The notes below the pieces were generated by a model. It was not told the DNA's origin. It made no database searches and was given only the letters and a program-made list of their open reading frames with translations. A stretch of 64,000 bases of DNA from the NCBI GenBank assembly GCA_050015055.1, contig JBEKCD010000011.1, forward strand, positions 11,994 to 75,993, given 5' to 3'. The stretch is from JBEKCD01 sp050015055 (GTDB taxonomy: Archaea > Thermoproteota > Bathyarchaeia > Bathyarchaeales > Bathycorpusculaceae). The translations under genes were made by a program, and so were the position numbers. Of the stretch, positions 17,087 through 25,880 are shown one piece after another; within the stretch, counting starts at the first letter, position 1; the number at the start of each line of letters is the position of its first letter.

Positions 17087-17266
17087 TCAAACGTTAGACG
17101 TGGTTCTTCTGGCGAGGTCATGCAGGTGTCTTTTCACGCGTACTCGACTGTGACAGTGAGGACACATTTGATTGCCTGAACTGTTGGATACTAAGGCTTT
17201 TTTAGAAATCCAACGCTGGCAATGACTACAATATGCACTATTGTCGTACTTATTGTTCATTGTCAT
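17087..17266 (-). CDS. Small zinc-ribbon protein downstream of HtrA
   Basis: A 59-residue protein with YCSHCQRWISK, 18 residues between knuckles, then MCPHCHSRVRVKR and a basic tail. Two CxxC pairs predict one zinc. The CxRxxR-like basic end suggests nucleic-acid contact, but function is unknown. The start ATG at 17264-17266 is 17 bases after the protease stop on the same strand, so both are probably co-transcribed. A second in-frame ATG at 17258-17260 is an alternative start. Confidence 0.68.
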   Translation of the reverse strand: MTMNNKYDNSAYCSHCQRWISKKALVSNSSGNQMCPHCHSRVRVKRHLHDLARRTTSNV

Positions 17267-17283
17267 CGCCTGCTCAGAGCGGG

Positions 17284-18564
17284 CTACGCTGATGGTAGCG
17301 GTCGCGTTCCTAGCTTTACTGCGATGTTGATCGTTTGGTTGTTTCGAACGACTGTGACGTTTATCGTTTGGCCTGGTTGGGTGAGCTCTTCCAGATAGCT
17401 TGACAATGCGTCTCCGTTCGTGATTCTTCTGCTGTTTATGGCTGTAATGATGTCTCCTTCTATTGTCACGTATGTTCCAGAACTGAGATCCAGGAATTGG
17501 GTCGTGCCCCCTCTGAGCCCGGCTGTGTTCGCCGGTCCGCCGCTCGTGACTTGAGAGATTAACCAGCCGTAGGTTACGTTTGTGTTCATAGCCTGTGCAG
17601 TGTCAAAGTCCACGTCTGATCCGCTTGCTCCCAGCCACGGATGATCATTGTACGAACCGTTTGCTATGAGGGACGGGGTTTCTCGCAGTATCGCGCTGGA
17701 AGGAATCGCCAGTCCCAAACCTTGAGCAGCTACTCCTTGGGAGGTGAGTGCAGTGTATGAGGTTATGCCGACGACTTCGCCTGCATAGTTTAAGAGTGGT
17801 CCTCCAGAGTTGCCCGGGTTTATGGGCGTCGTCGTCTGTATGCAGTCCGCAATGCTGTAGCTGGACCAAGACACTGAGACTGTTCGGCCCAGAGCGCTGA
17901 CTATCCCAGAAGTCAATGATCCAGTGTATCCCAAGGGGTTGCCGACCGCGAACACGGGGTCGCCGACTTGCAGCGTCGATGAACTCGTGATATTCAACGG
18001 CTCGTACTCGTTCTGTGGCGCTTTTGTTGAGAGTGTGGCGAGGTCTGCGTAGGGGTCTGTGCCGGTCACGTTGGCTGGGTAGGTGTTTCCGTCCGTGAAC
18101 GTTACGGTAATGTTGACTGCGTCTTGAACAACGTGGTAGTTCGTGATGATGACAAACTGTCCTGTCATGTTTGAGACGAACCCTGAGCCTTCCACCCCTT
18201 CGTAGGAAGGATTACCAAAAAAGTCGTATCCTGCTACTATTATTCCTTGAACCATAACAATAGAGTCTTTGACCTGGTTGTACAACTGAGGCAGTGAAAC
18301 GTTGTCTCCCAGAACATAGGTGACGTTTTCATACGTGGAGTTTGCGTAGGTTACGTTTCCTGAGGTTGAATTATTCGTTGACTGAATATCTGAAACCTCC
18401 TTTTCAAGGGTTGACACGTTGCTTTGGATACCACTGATTTGACTTGAAGTGTCAAAACTGCTTATCGCGTAGCCCAGTATTCCTCCTATAAGCAGGCATA
18501 TGACGGCTGTTCCAATCAAAATCGTGGATAGACTACGTGTTTTTGGTTTTTCGGGTGATTCCAT
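17284..18564 (-). CDS. htrA: HtrA/DegP-type membrane-anchored serine protease
   Basis: 426 residues. One membrane anchor (about 11-35) puts the catalytic domain outside the cell. The chymotrypsin-fold triad is visible: His144 (TNYHVV), Asp174 (YADLAT) and Ser253 (GNSGGP). A C-terminal PDZ domain (about 310-426) includes the TNGDALSSYLEELTQPGQ pattern. A Ser/Thr/Asn-rich linker with many N-glycosylation sites follows the anchor. Such proteases degrade misfolded exported proteins. It follows the MacB-like ABC operon on the same strand after 20 bases and may be part of it, giving an envelope-stress or secretion unit. Confidence 0.9.
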   Translation of the reverse strand: MESPEKPKTRSLSTILIGTAVICLLIGGILGYAISSFDTSSQISGIQSNVSTLEKEVSDIQSTNNSTSGNVTYANSTYENVTYVLGDNVSLPQLYNQVKDSIVMVQGIIVAGYDFFGNPSYEGVEGSGFVSNMTGQFVIITNYHVVQDAVNITVTFTDGNTYPANVTGTDPYADLATLSTKAPQNEYEPLNITSSSTLQVGDPVFAVGNPLGYTGSLTSGIVSALGRTVSVSWSSYSIADCIQTTTPINPGNSGGPLLNYAGEVVGITSYTALTSQGVAAQGLGLAIPSSAILRETPSLIANGSYNDHPWLGASGSDVDFDTAQAMNTNVTYGWLISQVTSGGPANTAGLRGGTTQFLDLSSGTYVTIEGDIITAINSRRITNGDALSSYLEELTQPGQTINVTVVRNNQTINIAVKLGTRPLPSA

Positions 18565-18584
18565 CTACGCTTCTCCTTCATCAT

Positions 18585-19379
18585 TCACAGTCGTTTCTTG
18601 CAACTGGGACATCTTTCATCGTTAGGCTGAATCTTGCTTCCGCAGTAAGGACACATGAGCTTCTTCTTCACCAAATGAAGCCCCTGCTTCTCCTTCGCGA
18701 TTCTTCCATCTTTCAAAAGGAGCATTCTCTCGGTGTGGGAAGCTACTTGGCTGTCGTGCGAAACTATCACGATGGTTGTTCCTCGATTTATGTTTAGGTT
18801 CGCGAGGAGTCTGACAACTTCGTGCTTGTTTTCCGTGTCCAAGTTGCCGGTAGGTTCGTCCGCCAGGATTATCGCCGGGTCATTTGCCATGGCCCGTGCG
18901 ATGGCCACTCTTTGCTGTTCGCCAGCACTCAGCTTTTGCGGCCTGTGATCTTCTCTTCCAGACAGCCCCACGAGCTTCAACAGTTCGCGGGCTCTCTGTC
19001 TTCTCTCATTCTTGGGTCTTTTTGTGGTTTCCATCGGCAGCTCGACGTTTTCGCAGGCGCTGAGGTATGGCAAGAGGTTGAAGGTCTGGAAGATGAAGCC
19101 AATTTTGTTTCTTCTTATCTTGTAAAGTTCACTTTCAGGCAGTTTTGAGACGTCAACGCCGTCGAGAACCACTTTTCCAGCGGTCGGTTTGTCAAGGCAG
19201 CCCAGAACGTTTAGCAGTGTGGTCTTGCCTGAACCAGAGGGGCCCATGATGGCGATAAACTCACCCTTGTTCACCTGAAGATTGAGATCGGACAAGGCTC
19301 GCACTTCACGCTTGCCCATCGTGTAGACTTTGGTAACTTTTTCAGTTTTCAGAACAGCTTCACTAACAGCTTCACTCAT
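18585..19379 (-). CDS. MacB/LolD-type ABC ATPase with C-terminal zinc ribbon
   Basis: 264 residues. Residues 8-228 are a standard LolD/MacB ATPase with Walker A GPSGSGKT, signature LSAGEQQR, Walker B ILADEPTGNLD and H-loop VSHD. The C-terminal 35 residues add CPYCGSKIQPNDERCPSCKKR, a zinc ribbon not usual in this family. It would power the FtsX-like permease encoded directly upstream, whose stop overlaps this start by 8 bases. The zinc ribbon may dock a partner or sense metal or redox state; that is inference. Confidence 0.87.
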   Translation of the reverse strand: MSEAVSEAVLKTEKVTKVYTMGKREVRALSDLNLQVNKGEFIAIMGPSGSGKTTLLNVLGCLDKPTAGKVVLDGVDVSKLPESELYKIRRNKIGFIFQTFNLLPYLSACENVELPMETTKRPKNERRQRARELLKLVGLSGREDHRPQKLSAGEQQRVAIARAMANDPAIILADEPTGNLDTENKHEVVRLLANLNINRGTTIVIVSHDSQVASHTERMLLLKDGRIAKEKQGLHLVKKKLMCPYCGSKIQPNDERCPSCKKRL

Positions 19380-20823
19380 ACCTCATCGCCTCGGCAGGTC
19401 TTGTTCTTGAAGCTCTCCAAGCTGGGTACAGACTACCTACGGCTCCTAGGAGCACGGCCGCGCCAAGCGCAAGTAACATGATCGTTGGGGTTACAGCAGC
19501 TGACGCAGTTGATGACCCGACAGACGCTACTGCACTAAAGCCGCCTGTTCGAAAGCCCGTGCTTCCAGAACCAAATGTGTTAGAACCAAATGTGTTTACA
19601 GCTGGAAGTAGAATTCCTGATAGGATAGGGGCTCCAACAGTTGCTATGCCAATGCCTACTACGCCTGCCGCTAGACTTAAAATTACTCCTTCAAGCATGA
19701 ACTGGCTCATGACGCTCCAGTTGCTGAATCCTATCGCTTTGAGTGTTCCTATCTCCTTCGTTCTTTCTCGCACTGTGTAGAGCATCACGAACAGGACGAT
19801 GAGACTCGTTGCAGCGATTGCCACGATGATCTCTTGGATTGCAACCGATTGGGTCTGGGCCACGGTTGATTCGGCGTTGTTCAGAAGCTCGGTGTATCTT
19901 GTTTGTTCGCTCTCAAGGTTTGCCAAGCGATCCGCGTACGTGCTGACAGAAATCTCACGTGCATTGATCTCATTTGAATACATTGACTGTATCTGCGTGT
20001 TTATCGTGTCCACAACGGAGACATTCTCTGCATACACGTCAAGCCTGCTCACATTTCCTATTTCGTTGGTAATCGTTTGAGCATCAGTCAGATTCATGTA
20101 CACTCCCCTCGTCTCAATAGCGTTTTGACCAGCCTCGTCATAGATTCCTACCACCGTGAAGCATGTGCCATTCAGCTCCACTTCGCTGCCCACTCCAACT
20201 CCGTAGTACTCTGTAAGGTTAAGACTCATGAGAACAACGCCACTATCCCCTTCGCGTAGATTTCTCCCTGCTGTTATGTTTGTTGGCAGTACAGAGTATT
20301 CGTCGATAAGCGAGGAATTCAGACAGACACCCGTAATCGTGTAGAGCGGTCTATACATGGTAAAATCTCCGCGCGGTGTAGTTATGGTCTCCTCGGTGGT
20401 CTCCGAGGATGATTTCACCAGGAACGGAACAACGTCCTGGACGCCAGTAATGGAACTAATGCTGTCAACAACGGATTCATTCATATAGAATTCTTCTTGT
20501 TGTGTGAACGAGAAGTCGGATCGGTTCATGCCTGATGGGGGGAAGCCAGACATGCCTGAGGGCGGACTGGAAAACATGCTTCCCGTCGACGTTGAGCATT
20601 CTATCAGCGTAGTACTCTGGTTGATTTGCTGTTCCGTATCGATGATGGTGCTGTTTAAATTCTGTGTCAAGTTCTGCGTGGACTTTTGGTTTGCAACCAC
20701 GCCAGCAGGAATAGATATCATTATTGCCAAGGAAAAACTCAAGGCAACGATTACTAACAATGCCCTTATCTTCCTTCTTGAAATGTTCCTTATCGCTCTT
20801 GTAAAGGCACCCAAACTTATCAC
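19372..20823 (-). CDS. MacB-like ABC permease (FtsX fold)
   Basis: 483 residues with the layout of MacB/LolC permeases: an N-terminal helix (about 20-44), a large extracytoplasmic domain (45-330, with many N-glycosylation sequons and a GMSGFPPSGMN stretch) and three C-terminal helices (about 330-480). RERTKEIGTLKAIGFSN is the FtsX coupling motif and the last residues AWRASRTRPAEAMRYE are a family hallmark. It likely moves a lipid, peptide or mechanical signal across the membrane with the ATPase at 18585. A repeat copy lies 160 bases upstream; the AT-rich TATTATATTATATC near 20885 could be its promoter. Confidence 0.87.
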   Translation of the reverse strand: MISLGAFTRAIRNISRRKIRALLVIVALSFSLAIMISIPAGVVANQKSTQNLTQNLNSTIIDTEQQINQSTTLIECSTSTGSMFSSPPSGMSGFPPSGMNRSDFSFTQQEEFYMNESVVDSISSITGVQDVVPFLVKSSSETTEETITTPRGDFTMYRPLYTITGVCLNSSLIDEYSVLPTNITAGRNLREGDSGVVLMSLNLTEYYGVGVGSEVELNGTCFTVVGIYDEAGQNAIETRGVYMNLTDAQTITNEIGNVSRLDVYAENVSVVDTINTQIQSMYSNEINAREISVSTYADRLANLESEQTRYTELLNNAESTVAQTQSVAIQEIIVAIAATSLIVLFVMLYTVRERTKEIGTLKAIGFSNWSVMSQFMLEGVILSLAAGVVGIGIATVGAPILSGILLPAVNTFGSNTFGSGSTGFRTGGFSAVASVGSSTASAAVTPTIMLLALGAAVLLGAVGSLYPAWRASRTRPAEAMRYE

Positions 20824-21173
20824 CGTTCCAAGTGTTCCATATTCAATTCAATGAAGCGAGGAGCGGCAGCAATGATGAACCCAGATATTATATTATATCG
20901 TCCGTCGCCAAGGTCCTTCACGTCTTTCACAGCTGCCATCTCCATGCCTACTGACAATTCACCTTGAAAGAACAGGGTGTTATTAAACTGTTTTTCAGAA
21001 TTGCACCAGATTCTTTTCCTAATTCAACGTCCTGCCTCATCATCGACGAATGGATACCGCCGTCCTGTTCGTGAAAAGACTTATGTACATGGTCTAGCCT
21101 GCGGATGCGAAACGCACAGACTCATTCGTATGCGACTGCCAATCACAGAAGCATCTAGGGTTTTCTCGGTTCA
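20824..21173. other. Intergenic region with repeat copy 2
   Basis: 350 bases without a convincing gene. Holds the possible promoter of the permease gene near 20885 and the 46-bp repeat at 20980-21025. On the minus strand a GATGATGA followed by CTGA overlaps the repeat, but a complete box C/D RNA is not seen. Confidence 0.4.
20980..21025 (+). repeat. 46-bp intergenic repeat, copy 2
   Basis: Identical to copies 3 and 4 over the core ATTAAACTGTTTTTCAGAA, then diverges to ..CCAGATTCTTTTCCTAATTC. It lies upstream of the minus-strand permease gene. Confidence 0.75.
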
Positions 21174-21992
21174 TTATGAAGCTTTGATCCGCTGCGAGAG
21201 TCTTGTGGTGATGTGTGGAACAAGCTTTTCCACTAGAAGGAAGGCGCATGTTGCGTAGATGATTCCGCCTATTATGTCTATTACGTAGTGCTCTCCAAGA
21301 TAGACCGCGCTGAACCACACGCCTGCAGGGAACACGAGGATGGGTAAAGCTCGTGTTTTCTTGATTTTCAGGGCGAAGAGTGAAATCAGCCATGGATACA
21401 TTGCGTGAAGGCTCGGAAACGCCGCAAACGGGTCTGCTGAGATGTAATCGAAAATGGTGCGGAAGAAGGGAATGCCTACGTTGCTGTCCACTTGGAACAG
21501 AATTCGTGTAACGGTACCGGCTCCATACACTTGATTAACTCCATACCATGGGGGTGCGACTGGATAAACAAGAAACGTTACCAAGGCGCTGTAGGTGCCT
21601 ATTGCAAGGGCGAGAGTGTATTTTCGGAAGTTTTTGGGACTGTACTTCCACAGTACGAAGGCAAAAACCGTTGGAGCCACAAAATGGAGAGAATAGAAGA
21701 AGGCTCCAAGATAGTCCAGAAATGGACTCCTAACGAGCTGTTGAAGGACTAGCGTTGGGATAGAACCGAACAGTCGCAAGTCCGCCATGATAGGCTCCTG
21801 GACGTGCACAAGCTTCGGTAGGCCGCCAACAATTCCGTACATTGCTTCAAAAGACAAGAAAATAAAGACAAACGGGCCCCAGTCCCCGATGAAACGGCGA
21901 GTCGTCTTGTTGTATGCGGCGTATATGAAAAAACATAGGGCTATGAACTCAGGTCCTGGAAGTATCTTGTATACTAGGCAGAAGACACACAA
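21174..21992 (-). CDS. PAP2-superfamily membrane phosphatase (AUR1-like)
   Basis: At least 272 residues, mostly membrane helices, with the PAP2 signature set: KTTRRFIGDWGPF, FPSLHAMYP (catalytic His) and YLGEHYVIDIIGG. The order and spacing match the AUR1/inositol-phosphoryl transferase-like branch, which cleaves or transfers phosphate headgroups of lipids. The first legal start in frame is TTG at 21990-21992, but it cuts into a hydrophobic helix. The frame stays open upstream to about 22238 and encodes a plausible acidic N-terminus (NDTEEENASKPERK) plus the rest of the helix, with no ATG, GTG or TTG. The true start may be non-standard or hidden by an error. Confidence 0.8.
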   Translation of the reverse strand: MCVFCLVYKILPGPEFIALCFFIYAAYNKTTRRFIGDWGPFVFIFLSFEAMYGIVGGLPKLVHVQEPIMADLRLFGSIPTLVLQQLVRSPFLDYLGAFFYSLHFVAPTVFAFVLWKYSPKNFRKYTLALAIGTYSALVTFLVYPVAPPWYGVNQVYGAGTVTRILFQVDSNVGIPFFRTIFDYISADPFAAFPSLHAMYPWLISLFALKIKKTRALPILVFPAGVWFSAVYLGEHYVIDIIGGIIYATCAFLLVEKLVPHITTRLSQRIKAS

Positions 21993-22200
21993 TATCGCTA
22001 GGTAAACACTTGGAAAAACAACTCCTAAAAGGCGTGAATAGCGATAGTCGAGTTTCCTTTCGGGTTTTGACGCATTTTCTTCTTCCGTATCATTCCCTGC
22101 TGGCTGTAGGCGATAGCTAAAGATTGGGGTTGCGACTAAAAGTTTTTCCGTTCGCGTTTCCAGTCGTACATTACCACGCGCAACACGAAGTGCGCAAATG

Positions 22201-22455
22201 CTACATCTCGTTTGAGCTCTGACACGCGTGGGAATCTTCTATCCTGTAGAGCCTAAGGACGGATTGCAAATCTTTCGCTGAGTGCAGAAAAGTTATGACT
22301 CTGAACATACGAACCGCATCTTTCAAGGCTCTGCCGACTTCCAAACTGGCCGTTTGGAAGAAACGTGTTGCCCATTCCACCACACAGAGATGAAACGTTG
22401 AGACTTTGCTGATTATAGCGCCTGAAAACGAGTCTTGCATTCTGCTCTTATCCAT
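22201..22455 (-). CDS. Possible small protein upstream of PAP2
   Basis: An 84-residue frame starting ATG at 22453-22455 (MDKSRMQDSFSGAIIS) with GGAGAGGAG four to five bases upstream, a strong ribosome binding site. The sequence is amphipathic without a recognised motif, and it would end where the open frame of PAP2 begins. The binding site is the main argument; coding character is otherwise weak. Confidence 0.3.
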   Translation of the reverse strand: MDKSRMQDSFSGAIISKVSTFHLCVVEWATRFFQTASLEVGRALKDAVRMFRVITFLHSAKDLQSVLRLYRIEDSHACQSSNEM

Positions 22456-22608
22456 TTTTCTCCTCTCCTTCACGGTTCTCTTGTCTATTCCCCTTTGGTT
22501 CTCGTTAGGGTCCAGAACAGCCGGAGGAAAATGGGGAGAGAGACAAAAAAAGAACCTTCAGCTTTTCTGGACCTTTGCGAGTCCCTTTTTTGGAGAATAG
22601 GGTGTTGT

Positions 22609-22696
22609 AGACTTTTTCTCAACCTCCAAGCGTCCATGTTAGTGCGTTCGTTATTAAACTGTTTTTCAGAATTGGGCCAAAATCTATTCCTAATCT
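22609..22696 (+). repeat. Intergenic repeat copy 3, extended form
   Basis: Contains the 46-bp core (22651-22696) plus an upstream block AGACTTTTTCTC-ACCTCCAA (22609-22629) that is repeated in copy 4 with one mismatch at nearly the same spacing (21 versus 22 bases). It lies about 110 bases before the wHTH gene at 22806. An A/G-rich stretch precedes the block in both copies. Confidence 0.75.
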
Positions 22697-22805
22697 AGTC
22701 CACGGCTAATGTCAGACGTGACCATGGAATGCTGAGCCACATATTTATTATACTTAGTTCCAATAGGTCTAACAAAATCTCCTTGATGCATGCGGTGCGG
22801 TAAAG

Positions 22806-23108
22806 ATGGCTGCTGGTGCGCGTCCGTTCAAGTACTTAATAGGATGGCTAATTGCAGGCACAAGAGGCGGAACGAGTCGCGCCAGAATAATTCAGGCCCT
22901 GAATGAGACTCCGCAGAATGCAAATCAGCTAGCAAACCTTCTTGGAATGGATTACAGGACAATAAGACACCATCTTCAAGTGCTTGAAAAAAACAGAATA
23001 ATAACGTCCGCGGGGGAAGGATACGGCAAAACATATTTCATATCTCCAGCCATGGAGGAGAACTACGGCGAATTCGAGGAGATTCTGAAGAAAATATGGA
23101 AAAAGTAG
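22806..23108 (+). CDS. Winged-helix transcriptional regulator (ArsR-like)
   Basis: 100 residues: SRARIIQALNETPQNANQLA, then LLGMDYRTIRHHLQVLEKNRI as the recognition helix, then a GYGKTYFIS wing. This is the archaeal ArsR/HTH_20-like fold often encoded just before a membrane protein. The next gene starts 18 bases downstream, and the pair probably forms one operon in which the regulator controls itself and its partner. Start ATG; a repeat copy is just upstream and could be its operator, which is inference. Confidence 0.8.
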   Translation: MAAGARPFKYLIGWLIAGTRGGTSRARIIQALNETPQNANQLANLLGMDYRTIRHHLQVLEKNRIITSAGEGYGKTYFISPAMEENYGEFEEILKKIWKK

Positions 23109-23126
23109 AAAAGGAGGGGAAAAACA

Positions 23127-23588
23127 ATGAACCATTATATGCAGAAGAAAACGAGGACCTCTCTGATACCCGCAACTCTGATAGTGATAGCTATCGTGAT
23201 AATAGCTGTCCTAACGACACTCTGGGCCACTTCCACGATTGAGTTTGAGCCTTCTCCCTTTGGGCGCCGACCACTGCCCCCGGAGAACATTCGCGGAGAC
23301 ATAGAGCTTTTCTACACTCTGGAAACAGTAGTTTCGGTGGTCAATGTAACACTTTCGATCATTCTGTTGCTCATGTACATTAACATATACAGGAAGACGC
23401 AGTCTGAGTTCACGATAGGGCTAATAATATTCTCAACGGTACTTCTTTTGCACGCTTTTGTCTCAATTCCTTTGCTGCATCAGGTGTTTGGTTTCTACGA
23501 GTTTGGTCTCGGCCCGTTTGCCCTGTTGCCAGACTTGTTCACGTGCCTTGCGTTAGCAGTTCTCTTGTACCTCACATTCAAGTACTGA
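23127..23588 (+). CDS. Four-helix membrane protein, partner of the wHTH gene
   Basis: 153 residues with four predicted membrane helices at about 13-35, 65-86, 93-116 and 128-150, and a Pro/Arg-rich external loop after the first helix. No family recognised. Preceded by a good ribosome binding site (AGGAGGGG) and co-transcribed with the regulator, so it may be a membrane sensor or the regulated product. Confidence 0.6.
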   Translation: MNHYMQKKTRTSLIPATLIVIAIVIIAVLTTLWATSTIEFEPSPFGRRPLPPENIRGDIELFYTLETVVSVVNVTLSIILLLMYINIYRKTQSEFTIGLIIFSTVLLLHAFVSIPLLHQVFGFYEFGLGPFALLPDLFTCLALAVLLYLTFKY

Positions 23589-23834
23589 GAATACCACCGG
23601 CAAAGCCATCAATAGTGCGTACGGAACTGAAGTTGTTCAAGACAGTTGCCTTATTGCAGAAGGGCAAAGGAAAAGGTTTCCAGACGGAATCGCGATCACC
23701 TGTGGTACTGGGAGAGTCTGCAAGGCAATTCTTCGCCAATCTTTCACGTCTGAGACATCACTCGTTCGCTAGATAGTGAATTATATTCAAGTTTTTTATG
23801 ATATGTAGTAGCGACTTGCTCTCCTCTGTCCAAG

Positions 23835-25511
23835 CTACTCCCACTGTTCCCTTGGACCGATTGTGCTGTTGGTAAGATGGTTTTGTACGAGATACTTGTG
23901 CGCTGCGAGCGCCGCCAGAGCGCCTTGGCCAACAGCTATGGATATCTGCTTTTCTTCAACGTCGGTAACGTCTCCTGCCGCAAACAGGCCTTTTATTGTC
24001 GTGGACTGATCCTTGCCCACGGGAACTTCACCTCTCTCGTTCAATTCAACCAAGGCTTTTAATGGACTCGTGTTCGGGTTCAAGCCGATTTCAAGAAAGA
24101 CTCCCTCCACGTTGAGGTCCAACCTGTCCTTGCCATCGACTGATTCGAGTCTGACGCCTGTCAATTTGTCTTGTCCAAGAAACGAACGAACTACTGTGTC
24201 GGTGTGAACAGTGAGGTTCTTTACCTTGAGGACCTCTTGGACTAAGGCCGTATCAGCTTTGAATTCTTTCCTTCGATGAATCAGGTGAACCTCAGAGGCG
24301 AAGCTGAGCAAGTCACGCGCAGAGGTGAAGGCAGAGTTGCCGCCTCCAACGACAGCCACGTGTTTGTCTCGGTAGAGCGGAGCGTCGCAGGTGGCGCAGA
24401 ACCCTATGCCTTTTCCGATGAACTGCTCTTCTCCAGGAACCCCGAGTCTATCGTATTCTTTCCCCGCGCAGTATATCACTGAACGTGCTCTGAACTGTCG
24501 ATCGTCGTCTGTCAACACATCAAAACGGTCGTCCGTTTTCCTGATAATCACCACATCCGAACCGAGTGCCTCGGCGATAGGATAGTTTTCAAGGTGGCCG
24601 CGGAATGTTTGCGCCAAGTCTGCCCCGCTGACGTTCGGCATGCCCAAATAGTTTTCAATGGTGGCCGTATACTCGATTTGTCCGCCCAGCCTTTTCGCTA
24701 TCAGGGCGACATCCAATCCCTTGCGAGCGGAATAAATGGCAGCGGACATGGCAGCCGGCCCGCCCCCGACAATTATGACTTCATATTCGTGCTTCTCTTC
24801 TGCTAATCCACTCTTACGTATGCCTTGGATTTCGCGTATGGCCTCTTCTAGGCGCTCATATTCTTCAGGACTTACAGCTTTCAAAATCTCCATGTACACT
24901 GTTCCAGCCGGTATCGCGCCTTCAAAAGAGTGTGCTTCGTTGATGATGATTTTGGGAACGCCGGTCACATTGTATCTTTGGGCTAGCTGGGGAAACTCTG
25001 AGGCTTCTACCATGTCTGCACGGATGTTTTGATTGACGAGAGCAAACTGGTCCGCAACATGCACCATTCTCGGACAGTAGGGACAGGTTAACGTCACCAT
25101 CACCTGAAGGTGTACCTGTTCTTTTATGCTCTTCACAAGTTCTTCGAGTTGTGGGTCCAAGCCTGAGCTACCTGTGGATACCATCAAGATGGCTTGTATT
25201 AGCGAAGAGAATTCATAGCCGGCAGTAAGACCGTAGAATCGTATCCCGTAATCCCTCTTTCCGATGACAGCTGTGGCCGGTATCTTGTCTATTTTGTAGC
25301 TTATTGCTTCGTCACCGTGCAGCACAAAGTCATAGACTGTGAGTTCAAGCTTGCTTGAGAGGGAACTCAAATCCTTCAGAAGCTCGAGTTGCTGCTCACA
25401 CGCAGGACAAGCGTTTTCTTGGGTGAAGAATACTAGTCTCACGGAAGAGATCAGATTGTTCAGGATTTCCTGAAGTTGCGCCTTCGTTTTTTCATCAATC
25501 ACCTTGGACAT
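23835..25511 (-). CDS. Protein disulfide oxidoreductase fused to thioredoxin reductase
   Basis: 558 residues. Residues 1-215 are two thioredoxin folds as in archaeal PDO/glutaredoxin-like protein, with redox pairs CPAC (Cys35/Cys38) and CPYC (Cys143/Cys146) and a cis-Pro in each (KIPAT, GVPKI). Residues 240-550 are a thioredoxin reductase: FAD motif GGGPAAMSAA, redox CATC (Cys372/Cys375), NADPH motif GGGNSA and the FAD-closing GLFAAGDVTD. The order resembles bacterial AhpF, which feeds electrons to a peroxiredoxin; no AhpC is nearby. Most archaea encode these two proteins separately. It probably keeps cytoplasmic thiols reduced using NAD(P)H. Confidence 0.9.
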   Translation of the reverse strand: MSKVIDEKTKAQLQEILNNLISSVRLVFFTQENACPACEQQLELLKDLSSLSSKLELTVYDFVLHGDEAISYKIDKIPATAVIGKRDYGIRFYGLTAGYEFSSLIQAILMVSTGSSGLDPQLEELVKSIKEQVHLQVMVTLTCPYCPRMVHVADQFALVNQNIRADMVEASEFPQLAQRYNVTGVPKIIINEAHSFEGAIPAGTVYMEILKAVSPEEYERLEEAIREIQGIRKSGLAEEKHEYEVIIVGGGPAAMSAAIYSARKGLDVALIAKRLGGQIEYTATIENYLGMPNVSGADLAQTFRGHLENYPIAEALGSDVVIIRKTDDRFDVLTDDDRQFRARSVIYCAGKEYDRLGVPGEEQFIGKGIGFCATCDAPLYRDKHVAVVGGGNSAFTSARDLLSFASEVHLIHRRKEFKADTALVQEVLKVKNLTVHTDTVVRSFLGQDKLTGVRLESVDGKDRLDLNVEGVFLEIGLNPNTSPLKALVELNERGEVPVGKDQSTTIKGLFAAGDVTDVEEKQISIAVGQGALAALAAHKYLVQNHLTNSTIGPREQWE

Positions 25512-25880
25512 GATGTTCGCCTTCCCATTCGAGTTACAAACTGTCCGATTTTGTACTAAAACATCAACTCCTATATTCTTTTTGACATGTCAACGTTCCT
25601 AAGAGTGCGCGCTTAGATAGTTTCAACCGACAAAACGAATCAAAGCGTTTTACAGACGGCATCTAGCCTGTCATGAGGGTTCTTAGAAAGGGAGAATGTC
25701 GAGCTGGCTTGTCTTTCAAGGACTCTGTGACCGTGGTGCTTGTGGCTGTGTCATGCGTTATCGAATCTAGCGAGTTCCAAAATGAGAAATCGTGGAGCAG
25801 CTTTCTGAATCCATCTTACAGCCAACTGAAACACTTCGAGATCTGAGAGCAATTTCCAGCATTTTCCCAGCTAATAATCT
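25512..25880. other. Intergenic region
   Basis: About 370 bases with no convincing gene. Contains GTGCGCGCTTA at 25605-25615. A 57-codon frame at 25673-25846 has no ribosome binding site or recognisable features. Confidence 0.4.

Noticed and set aside
20980..21060. Box C/D guide RNA overlapping repeat copy 2 on the minus strand
   Set aside because: A C-like GATGATGA and a D-like CTGA are present, but C' and D' boxes and terminal pairing are not seen, and other repeat copies lack the C box.
25673..25846. 57-residue frame in the intergenic region
   Set aside because: No ribosome binding site, no family features and unusual composition.
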